From: Nocardia africana NBRC 100379
Lineage (GTDB): Bacteria > Actinomycetota > Actinomycetes > Mycobacteriales > Mycobacteriaceae
DNA: 64,000 nucleotides
Assembly: GCF_001612635.1 (NCBI RefSeq)
Contig: NZ_BDAV01000009.1
Location: 62,001 to 126,000, forward strand
Direction: 5' to 3'
Both the position numbers and the translations under genes were made by a program. The first letter of the stretch is position 1; every line of letters begins with the position of its first letter. The notes under the pieces are model-generated. The model made no database searches. It was not told the DNA's origin and saw only the letters and a list, made by a program, of their open reading frames with translations. Positions 57,055 to 64,000 of the stretch are shown here, piece after piece.

Positions 57055-57759
57055 TTACTTCGTACCCAGGGCACCGTCGATGCCGGAGATATCGGTGATG
57101 ACCCAGTCGTGGGTGGAGTCGAGGGTGATCTGGTATGTCGCGGTGGAGTCGATCCCATCCGGGGCCTGCCGATTCTTCGTCAACACATTGACGAAGCAGC
57201 TGACCGTATAACGACCGTCGGACTCCGAGCGCACCTTGGCCGCAAGGGGTTTCGCGGTCGAGGTCCACTGCAGTGGCGTGATGATCTGCTCCATCGAATT
57301 CGACGCTTGTGTCAGCCGATTCGACAGTTCGGGCGTGGTGCCCCTGGTCAATCTGGCGCGCCAGGCCGCGAGGTCGTGGAAGTCCATCGCGGCGGCACCG
57401 GTGGCGTAGTCCGACGCCACCGATTCCGCGTGGGCGGAGTCCGCGGCCTGACGGTTCAGCCGGTCGAGCGCGCCGGCCTTGTCGTGCACCTGCCAACCGA
57501 GCGCACCGATGGTGGCCATCGCGGCCAGAGACAGCGTGGCAACCGCCATGGTCTTGACCGAGATCGAGGAGTCCCGCCAACGCCTGCCGTGGCGTACGGC
57601 GAAACCTCGTCGGGCCGAACGCTTCTCGGCGGAACTGTCGGTGTCTGCGGGCTTGCGGGCGCCGGTGGCCTCGTCGGTGCCGGTCGGCTTGTCGGGCTCC
57701 GCGGCCGGTGTCCCGCCTTCCTCCGTGGTTTCGCCGGTTACGGTCGTACTGCTCGTCAT
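57055..57759 (-). CDS. Mce-associated membrane protein (234 aa)
   Basis: Typical Mam protein: a long acidic/Thr-rich disordered N-terminus (about 60 residues), one membrane helix (VATLSLAAMATIGALGWQV) and an extracytoplasmic NTF2-like domain (LTRGTTPELSNRLTQAS, SCFVNVLTKN). Mam proteins stabilise Mce transport complexes. Last gene of the mce operon, 61 bases after mceF. It ends 15 bases from the convergent lnt stop. Confidence 0.85.
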   Translation of the reverse strand: MTSSTTVTGETTEEGGTPAAEPDKPTGTDEATGARKPADTDSSAEKRSARRGFAVRHGRRWRDSSISVKTMAVATLSLAAMATIGALGWQVHDKAGALDRLNRQAADSAHAESVASDYATGAAAMDFHDLAAWRARLTRGTTPELSNRLTQASNSMEQIITPLQWTSTAKPLAAKVRSESDGRYTVSCFVNVLTKNRQAPDGIDSTATYQITLDSTHDWVITDISGIDGALGTK

Positions 57760-57820
57760 CGCTGCATCCTTCGTCGTCGCGTCTTGGTCGAAATCCGTTG
57801 CTGCCGCCGCAAGTCCGAAT

Positions 57821-58780
57821 TCACCGCCCGGGAACCTGAACGTGGACGGTGAGGCTGTGGCCCGAATCGACTGCCGCCAATGCGGTGTCGAGGAACTTTC
57901 CCACGTCGACGGTTCTCAGGGCCGCGGCGCCGGCCTGCGCGCCGGGCAATAGATCGACGCCCAGGGTGTGCAGGTCGGCGGCGTTGTTGTCGAGAAACTT
58001 CTGCAGTTCCGCGAGCATCGGCGCCGCGCCGTTGTTGCCGGCGTCCTCGAAAGGCGAGAAGGTGCGGCCCCAGTCGTAGCCGTTGTAGAGCCTGGTGAGC
58101 GCAGTGGCCGTGGTCGGCGCCGGCTCGCCGGCGCCGGTCAGATCCCCTGCCAGCCAGTTGCTGTCGCGCAGCATGGGCTGCACGGTCTCGAAGAGCTTCG
58201 TCAGGGCGCCGGCCTGCCGGGTCACGACGTCGGCGAGCAGAGCGCCCGCATGAGAGAGATCGGCGAGGACATCACCATCGTCGGGCAGTGCGATATCCAT
58301 TTCGCGGAATATCCCGGTGATTCTCGCCGGATCCACCTGCTCCAGCAGTCGGGTGATGCGCTCGGACAACTCCTTGATGGTCGGCGGCACCACGACATGG
58401 GCGGTGTTCAGGTCCGAGTGTGCGGTCAGGTAGGGGCCGGCCTCGCGGGCCGGAAGGACGGCGATATAGCTTTCTCCCAGTGCGGACAAATTGTCGACCC
58501 GGTATCCGCTGTCGATCGGAATCCGATATTTCCTGTCGTAACGCCATTCGACGGTGATGGCGTCCGCCGACGATGTCAGCTTGGAGATGTTGCCGATCGC
58601 GATTCCGCGGAGCAATACCGGTGATCCGACGACCAGCCCATTGGTGTCGGGCAACGACATCGTGACCGTATCGAAGTCACCCGTACCCGGCAGCGGCATT
58701 CCGGCCCGGTACAGGAAGCCGAAGGATGCCGCGGCGATCGTCGCCATCCCGGCCACCGAAATCAGAGTGCGCCGGATCAT
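57821..58780 (-). CDS. mceF: Mce protein, MceF position (319 aa)
   Basis: Sixth mce protein: an N-terminal membrane helix, the MlaD/Mce beta-barrel domain (FDTVTMSLPDTNGLVVGSPV, LRGIAIGNIS, LSALGESYIAV) and the helical MCE C-domain. It completes the hexamer that forms a lipid-conducting tunnel across the envelope. The start overlaps the mceE stop (ATGA). It is shorter than many MceF proteins and lacks a long Pro-rich tail. Confidence 0.9.
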   Translation of the reverse strand: MIRRTLISVAGMATIAAASFGFLYRAGMPLPGTGDFDTVTMSLPDTNGLVVGSPVLLRGIAIGNISKLTSSADAITVEWRYDRKYRIPIDSGYRVDNLSALGESYIAVLPAREAGPYLTAHSDLNTAHVVVPPTIKELSERITRLLEQVDPARITGIFREMDIALPDDGDVLADLSHAGALLADVVTRQAGALTKLFETVQPMLRDSNWLAGDLTGAGEPAPTTATALTRLYNGYDWGRTFSPFEDAGNNGAAPMLAELQKFLDNNAADLHTLGVDLLPGAQAGAAALRTVDVGKFLDTALAAVDSGHSLTVHVQVPGR

Positions 58781-59790
58781 TTCATCGCTCCCAGCATGCG
58801 CAGCACGTTCTCCATATCGCCGACCAGCTGGTCGCCGTTCGATGACTCGACGGACCTGATATCGATCGAGGGGTTCCCGGCGAACGGCAGCACGACGGTG
58901 CGCAGAAAGACGCCGACCTTGTCGACCACTTCCGGTGCCGTATCCCAGTTTCCGCGGCCGGAGTGGACGGTGGCCGCCATGGAGTCGAGCATCGGAACCA
59001 TCCAGAACCCACCGAAGAACAAGCTGCCGACCAACGGAAGTCCGGGACCGACATGGCCGAGCACGACCCGGTCCGACTGCCGCCAGTAATGCTGAGCGTT
59101 GTCGTTGAACATCACCAGATTCAGCGTGTCCGATTTGTCGGCCACCGCACTCGCCGTCCGGTCCAAACCCGACAGGGTCCGATCGATTTCGTCGGTGTTG
59201 TGGGAGAGGTCGTGCATGTCACCGGTGAGGACCGTGGACAATTTCCGGATGTTGTCGACCGTGGGCATGACGGCATTCAGTCGCGACATGGTGTCCTCGA
59301 CCTTCTGAATACTTCCGCCGTTCACGAAGAACGCCAGCACCGCCATCGTGTCCTCCAATTGCGGCGGTGAGGATGTCGCGCTTTCGGGAACGGATCCGCC
59401 GGGTGGGAGGAATCCCGCGTTCCCGGTGTCCGGGCCCCGATCCAATCCGACGTAGGTGTCACCGAGCAACGTGTCCTGCCGGATCGTGGCATGCACGTTC
59501 GCCGGCACTTTGGTGCCGCGGTTGAGCCCCGCCGTGACCGTCAGATCGGAGCCCGTGACCTCGACCTCGTCCACCCTTCCGACGCGCAAGCCGTCGAGCA
59601 TGACGTAGGCGCCCGCGGGCAGATTCATCGCGTTCTGGAAATGCAATCGGATCGTGTAGCCACCCGTCGGGCTCCGCGAGCCGACGATCGGCAGATCCTT
59701 CGGCCCCAGCGAGCACGACGCGGTGGCGAGTACGCCCGCACACAACAGTGCCGCGCGTATGCGCAGGGTGAAACATCCGGCGAACATCAT
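58777..59790 (-). CDS. mceE: Mce lipoprotein, MceE position (337 aa)
   Basis: Mce domain protein with a lipoprotein signal: hydrophobic stretch and ATASC, C26. The cleavage box lacks the usual leucine at -3, so lipidation is likely but not certain. Mce domain YTIRLHFQNAMNLPAGAYVMLDG and LLGDTYVGLD follow. The fifth mce gene is the lipoprotein in most operons, which fits. ATG 59790 overlaps the mceD stop. Confidence 0.9.
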   Translation of the reverse strand: MMFAGCFTLRIRAALLCAGVLATASCSLGPKDLPIVGSRSPTGGYTIRLHFQNAMNLPAGAYVMLDGLRVGRVDEVEVTGSDLTVTAGLNRGTKVPANVHATIRQDTLLGDTYVGLDRGPDTGNAGFLPPGGSVPESATSSPPQLEDTMAVLAFFVNGGSIQKVEDTMSRLNAVMPTVDNIRKLSTVLTGDMHDLSHNTDEIDRTLSGLDRTASAVADKSDTLNLVMFNDNAQHYWRQSDRVVLGHVGPGLPLVGSLFFGGFWMVPMLDSMAATVHSGRGNWDTAPEVVDKVGVFLRTVVLPFAGNPSIDIRSVESSNGDQLVGDMENVLRMLGAMK

Positions 59791-60827
59791 CGGGCCCCCT
59801 TCCTCGCCAGCACCAGATCCAGCAGTGAACTCGTGGCCGGTGGGGTGCCGGGGGCGGCGTCGGTGGCCGGCCGGGCCAGCGAGACCGTCAGCCCCTGCGG
59901 ATCCGAATTCCCTTGTTGCCGCAGGAAGGCCGCGATGGGTGGCAGCGTCTCCAGGAGACCGGCGATATCCTTCGAGCGAGTGGCCGCCAGGTGGATGATC
60001 GTGGACATACCGGCGTGAAAACCGGGCCAGACAAGGTCTCCGTAATTGCGCTGGATATCCAGGAGCACCTTCAACAGGTAGCCCGTGCCGACCGTGACTT
60101 TTTCCGCTCCGGGCAGCAGATCGGAACCGGCCGCCTGCAGGACGGGCGGCATCTGGTCCAGCAGTGAGCGAATGGTGGACCATTGCCGGAGCGCCTCCTC
60201 GGTCATCGGAGCCATGTTCATGATCGAGGAACCGAGATCGGACATCATCCGGTCCGGATTCGACATCGCCGCTGCGGCGTGATGCATCAAGTCCGCGGCA
60301 TCGTGGCCGTTGCCCTGCAGGGCCGTATCCAGGCCGGCGAGCGCGTTCTGGATGCTGTCCTTACCGTTCGACGGCGCGATGGCATTGATGAAGTCCGATG
60401 CCGAGCCCGCGATCTGTGAAATGCTCTTCGGGGTGTAGCTGCGGTCCGGTGACGTGCATGTGCCCGGCGTCAGCTGCGGGCCCGACACATAGTTGCCGAC
60501 GAGCTCCAGACTCCGATCTGCGAGAAGCGATTTCGACCGCGTCACCACGGCGACATCGGCCGGGAACTTGCGGCCCGCGTCGAGGCTGAAGGTGACCTCG
60601 ACGTGGTCGCCTTTCGACGCGATACCGTCGATTCTGCCGACGGAGTACCCCATCTGTGTGACCGGATTTCCCGCGTAGAGCCCCACCGCGTCGGCCATTT
60701 CGGAGCAGAAGCCGTGGACCTGTTTCGTGCGCGAATCCAGCGCCGTCGCGACCGCGTACCCGCCGCCGATGACGACACCTGCCGTCGCCGCTACCGCCAG
60801 GATTGCCGTTTTCCGTTTCACTCGCAT
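59787..60827 (-). CDS. mceD: Mce protein, MceD position (346 aa)
   Basis: N-terminal helix (TAILAVAATAGVVIGGGYAVA) and Mce domain (FCSEMADAVGLYAGNPVTQMGY, GRIDGIASKGDHVEVTFSL, LADRSLELVGNYV). ATG 60827 starts right after the mceC stop, one base apart. Two cysteines in the extracytoplasmic part may form a disulfide. Confidence 0.9.
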   Translation of the reverse strand: MRVKRKTAILAVAATAGVVIGGGYAVATALDSRTKQVHGFCSEMADAVGLYAGNPVTQMGYSVGRIDGIASKGDHVEVTFSLDAGRKFPADVAVVTRSKSLLADRSLELVGNYVSGPQLTPGTCTSPDRSYTPKSISQIAGSASDFINAIAPSNGKDSIQNALAGLDTALQGNGHDAADLMHHAAAAMSNPDRMMSDLGSSIMNMAPMTEEALRQWSTIRSLLDQMPPVLQAAGSDLLPGAEKVTVGTGYLLKVLLDIQRNYGDLVWPGFHAGMSTIIHLAATRSKDIAGLLETLPPIAAFLRQQGNSDPQGLTVSLARPATDAAPGTPPATSSLLDLVLARKGAR

Positions 60828-60828
60828 A

Positions 60829-61848
60829 TCAGCACGTCCGCCCTGGAGTCGGGACACAGATATCAGTGGTCAGCAGCGCTCCACCGCCGATCGCCTGTAG
60901 ACCTTCGGGCCCGAGCCAGTTCTGCAGCCGCTCGCGGAGCCCCTTCATGTTGTCCAGCGCCGGACCGAGATTCGTCCGCAGATCACTGATCGCGTCCCGG
61001 AGACCGGTAATGGCGTTCGACAGTTCGTCTTTGTGCTCGAGATAGAACTTCAGCAACGGCGTGACCCGGAAGAGAATGTCTCCGAGGCGCTCGTAGGTTT
61101 CGTCGAACCCGGCCTTGGCGGCATCATAGGTGGAGACGACGATGTCGACTCGACGCAGCAAATCGAAGATGAAGTCGCGGCTGCCGTTGAACGCCCGCAG
61201 GTATTCGGCGCTGAAATCCATGATCGTGTGCACTTGTTCGCGCTGCCGGTCCAGCACCGCGACGATGCTGTTCAGGCCGTCGATGATCGATTTGATCGAG
61301 GTGTTGTCGTGCTGGAGCGCGGTCGCGATCTGGTCGATATTCGCGTCGATGGGGCCGCCCGCGACCCGATCCGTCATGTGCGGGGCGGCCTGCAGCACAT
61401 CGGCGATCGAATAGGGCACCCGGACCCTGTCGGCCGGTATCACCTGGTGGGGTTCGAGCGGGCGGTCGCCGTCCGAGATCACGGTCACCGCATAACCGCC
61501 GACCGGTGTCAGCATCCGCACGTCGATGGTGGACTCGGATCCGACGAAGGTGGAGTCGTCGATACTCAGATCCACTCGCACGGAATCCGGCTCGATCGAC
61601 AGACCCGACACCTTGCCCACGGTGATGCCCGCGACGCGGACGTCTTCGCCGGCGGCGAGCGATGCGGCATCGGTCGTCAGGAACGATATCGTCTTGCGCC
61701 CCAAGGGATGTACGTACACCGCCCCTGCCGCGACCAGCGCGGCGACAACGACGAGCACCACCACGGCACCGTGTACGACGCTGTCGTGCCGCATTCTCCG
61801 GACCCTGCCGGCGAGCGTGGGGACGATGCCCTTCAGTGTGGCTTGCAT
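60829..61848 (-). CDS. mceC: Mce protein, MceC position (339 aa)
   Basis: N-terminal helix (VVVLVVVAALVAAGAVYV), Mce domain (LAAGEDVRVAGITVGKV, STIDVRMLTPVGGYAVTV) and a long helical C-domain (YLRAFNGSRDFIFDLLRR). ATG 61848 overlaps the mceB gene by 16 bases, which fits tight coupling. The chain ends in a C-terminal cysteine. Confidence 0.9.
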   Translation of the reverse strand: MQATLKGIVPTLAGRVRRMRHDSVVHGAVVVLVVVAALVAAGAVYVHPLGRKTISFLTTDAASLAAGEDVRVAGITVGKVSGLSIEPDSVRVDLSIDDSTFVGSESTIDVRMLTPVGGYAVTVISDGDRPLEPHQVIPADRVRVPYSIADVLQAAPHMTDRVAGGPIDANIDQIATALQHDNTSIKSIIDGLNSIVAVLDRQREQVHTIMDFSAEYLRAFNGSRDFIFDLLRRVDIVVSTYDAAKAGFDETYERLGDILFRVTPLLKFYLEHKDELSNAITGLRDAISDLRTNLGPALDNMKGLRERLQNWLGPEGLQAIGGGALLTTDICVPTPGRTC

Positions 61849-62846
61849 ATCACGACCTCGCTGCCGTCGAGGAGCACCTTCACATCGGTGGGAAGCTGCG
61901 CGATCCCGTGGCTGCACGACATCGCACCGGGATTCGAATGCAGTGTCGGGAGCTGTAATCCGGCGAAGGCCGCCGGCAGCAACCTCAGGGTCGACGCGGC
62001 CGCGGAGACCGACGAGAAGGCGCCGGCGACGGTCTTGTCGATATCCAGTTCCGGACTCAACCCGAGGTCGATCAGCATGTTGTCGATCGGCCGGGTGAAG
62101 CCGGGGCCGAGTTGGTCCGTCTTCCCGAACAGGGGGAGCACGGTCATCGCTTGGCTGATCGGATAGGACAGCGATTGCAGGAATTCGATGAGGTCGGGCG
62201 ACTTCCCGCCCATCGTGGTGGCCAGCCGAATCAGGTTTGCGGTCAACGTGGATATCACCTGCTCGCGATCACGCGCGTAATCGGTGAGTTTCCGAGCGCT
62301 GTCCAACATCGGCGCGAGACCACCGCCGTCTCCTTGCAACAGTGCGATCGCGTTCCGGGTGAAGGCATTGATTTCGTCGGTGCTCATCGTGGTCAGCACC
62401 GGTTGCAATCCGTTGAACAGCTTCGTGATGTCGAAGGAGGGCCTGGTCTTCTCCGACGGCAGGTGTGTGACGGGTTTGCCCGGCTCGCCCGGCACGGACA
62501 GATCGACGTACCGGATGCCGGTCAGATTCTGGTATTTCACGGACAGCACGGTGTTTTCGGTCAGCCGGTACGGTTTCGTCAGGGTGATGGCGACCTCGGC
62601 GACGTTCCGGCCGGCCCGCCGCAGCCGCCGGATGTCTTTCACCTTTCCGACCAGCACGCCCCTGGTTCGCACGTCACCGTCGACATGCAATCCCGAGACG
62701 TCGGTGAAATCCGCGGTATAGCGCCCGGACGCAGTGTCGATCGGATTCTTGATGGCATTGATGACGATGACGAACAACAGCGCGGCGAGTGCCGCGACAA
62801 CCGTGAGTTTCGCCAGTCCAAGGGTCAGCCTGATCGAATGGTTCAT
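61833..62846 (-). CDS. mceB: Mce protein, MceB position (337 aa)
   Basis: N-terminal helix (VVAALAALLFVIVINAIKNP), Mce domain (YTADFTDVSGLHVDGDVRT, GVLVGKVKDIR, VKYQNLTGIRYVDLS) and helical domain. The ATG overlaps the mceA stop. Near the C-terminus CSHG and CKPH may form a disulfide. Confidence 0.92.
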   Translation of the reverse strand: MNHSIRLTLGLAKLTVVAALAALLFVIVINAIKNPIDTASGRYTADFTDVSGLHVDGDVRTRGVLVGKVKDIRRLRRAGRNVAEVAITLTKPYRLTENTVLSVKYQNLTGIRYVDLSVPGEPGKPVTHLPSEKTRPSFDITKLFNGLQPVLTTMSTDEINAFTRNAIALLQGDGGGLAPMLDSARKLTDYARDREQVISTLTANLIRLATTMGGKSPDLIEFLQSLSYPISQAMTVLPLFGKTDQLGPGFTRPIDNMLIDLGLSPELDIDKTVAGAFSSVSAAASTLRLLPAAFAGLQLPTLHSNPGAMSCSHGIAQLPTDVKVLLDGSEVVICKPH

Positions 62847-63931
62847 CGCGGCTGCCCCTGCCCGAGCCCGGCCGGTAGCCCGGACACCGCCAGGGGCGCT
62901 GCCACCCCGGGAAAATTGTCCAGGATCAATCGCAGATTCAGAGTCCGGGAGGAGTCGGGACCGGTGAATACCGTGCCGTAGCGGTCGACCATGGCCGACA
63001 GTTGCGACGCCGCCCGGCCGTCGGCCAGCAGCGTCGGCGTGGCGCCCAACAACGCTGCCGCCAGCCCGGTTACGGGAGTGAGCTCGTGCTCGTGTGACTC
63101 CATCAGCGACCCGGCGGCCCCGAACAACTTCACCATGGCCACGTCCATCGCCGTGTTCAGATCGTCCCAATAGGAATCGTCTCGGCCCCATGAGCCGTTC
63201 GGGCCGTGGTTGGTGTTGTTGTCGTAGAGGTTGTACAAGGCGGCTATCGACTGTCCGGTGAATCCGGGGAGCACATCCAGGGTGCGATTCATATCGTCGA
63301 GCAGAATGCTGGGCATCGCCTGCTGGGTCTGCGCGACGCGATCGGCGAACACGATCCCGGCCTGAATCATCGGGGCCAGACCGTCTGCGTACCGGACAAC
63401 TTTGTCGAGGGTATCGATCATCGCCTTCGTCAAGGTGCCGTCGACGACGACCGAACCCTTCTCCAGCATGGTCGACATGGTGAAGTTGTCCGCGGCGCGC
63501 CGAGTCAGCACATCGCCCGCCACGAGTTTTCCGCCGCCCGGCTTCTCGAGGAGGTTGACCGCCGTGACGCCGAAATAATTCTCCGGCCGGAAATCGATGT
63601 CCAGCGCATCGGTCAATCCGCGGATCCCGTTCGGGCGCAATGCCAGATCCATGCCGAGCGTGTCGTCCGACCGGCGCGTCAGCGCCGTCACCTCGCCGAC
63701 TTCGTTACCTCGGAGAATCACCTTGGTTCCGGTATGAACGCCCGGCGCGACCGAGGCGACGTCGACGCGCACGTCGATCGTGTCCGACGAGGTCACCGAC
63801 GGATAGAGCGTTCGGTATCCGATGAACGCGACGGCCGCTACCGTGACCACCGAAGCCGCCGCGATATTCAACATCCAGGCCTGGCGCCGACCGGAGCCGC
63901 GGATGAAATCCTGATTGACAGTCGTGCCCAT
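62843..63931 (-). CDS. mceA: Mce protein, MceA position (362 aa)
   Basis: First mce subunit after the permeases: N-terminal helix, Mce domain (IDVRVDVASVAPGVHTGTKV, LRGNEVGEVTAL, FRPENYFGVTAVNLLEKPGG) and an extended helical domain. It starts 3 bases after the stop of the upstream YrbE gene. This places the operon among Mce importers of lipids or sterols; which lipid is not visible. Confidence 0.92.
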   Translation of the reverse strand: MGTTVNQDFIRGSGRRQAWMLNIAAASVVTVAAVAFIGYRTLYPSVTSSDTIDVRVDVASVAPGVHTGTKVILRGNEVGEVTALTRRSDDTLGMDLALRPNGIRGLTDALDIDFRPENYFGVTAVNLLEKPGGGKLVAGDVLTRRAADNFTMSTMLEKGSVVVDGTLTKAMIDTLDKVVRYADGLAPMIQAGIVFADRVAQTQQAMPSILLDDMNRTLDVLPGFTGQSIAALYNLYDNNTNHGPNGSWGRDDSYWDDLNTAMDVAMVKLFGAAGSLMESHEHELTPVTGLAAALLGATPTLLADGRAASQLSAMVDRYGTVFTGPDSSRTLNLRLILDNFPGVAAPLAVSGLPAGLGQGQPR

Positions 63932-63934
63932 CCT

Positions 63935-64000
63935 TCATCCCTTGAATATCAGAACCGGACTGAGGCCCCACATGGCCACGGTCATAGCGAAATTCAGCAC
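63935..64000 (-). CDS. YrbE/MlaE-family permease, C-terminus only
   Basis: The last 21 residues before a stop read VLNFAMTVAMWGLSPVLIFKG on the minus strand in frame to the window edge; a hydrophobic C-terminal helix at this place in an mce operon fits YrbEB, the second integral permease. Most of the gene is outside the window. Confidence 0.65.
   Translation of the reverse strand: MLNFAMTVAMWGLSPVLIFKG

Overview
The window is high-GC DNA, densely coding, with many GTG starts, ATGA/TGATG stop-start overlaps, a six-gene mce operon, F420-linked enzymes, a fused CobI-CobJ methyltransferase and many candidate leaderless promoters. This combination points to the Mycobacteriales, most likely Nocardia or a close relative such as Rhodococcus. 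Every gene assignment rests on reading the translated sequence; no database search was run.

Bases 1-13.2 kb (+ strand) are one long catabolic run for CoA thioesters: acyl-CoA dehydrogenase (cut by the window edge), crotonase, DUF35 protein, Ltp2-like thiolase/aldolase, second acyl-CoA dehydrogenase, APH-fold kinase, third (ACAD10/11-type) dehydrogenase, two SDRs, a zinc alcohol dehydrogenase, an acyl-CoA ligase, a TetR regulator, an EthD-like protein and a metallo-beta-lactamase-fold hydrolase. A convergent - strand operon (18.75-13.2 kb) encodes an ABC importer with two SDR genes interleaved, and diverges from an Old-Yellow-Enzyme/FAD reductase (18.9-20.8 kb). A shared partial palindrome (AAYTGANNYCAGTT-like) lies at four places in front of these units, so they may form one regulon: import, activation, redox processing and side-chain shortening of an unknown carboxylic acid, possibly isoprenoid- or steroid-like.

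Bases 21-29.9 kb hold two related small secreted proteins, another SDR and an FAD dehydrogenase, an AidB-like dehydrogenase with an AurF-type diiron oxygenase opposite a PaaX regulator, and a 1.27-kb gene-poor stretch with a probable decayed gene. Bases 29.9-39.5 kb are a cobalamin locus: cobK, cobIJ, cobH, cobG, two tandem paralogous membrane proteins, a cobalamin riboswitch and cobN.

Bases 39.5-57 kb are small units: two convergent F420/PPOX-type genes, a methionine aminopeptidase divergent from an XRE regulator with twin operators, a LysR-controlled EamA/NmrA/lactonase-like operon, a TetR/Ddn-like pair, tldD-pmbA opposite another TetR gene, a TSUP permease, a two-component system, fxsA, an amidohydrolase and lnt. 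The end (57-64 kb, - strand) is an mce lipid-import operon: the tail of a YrbE permease, mceA to mceF and an Mce-associated membrane protein.
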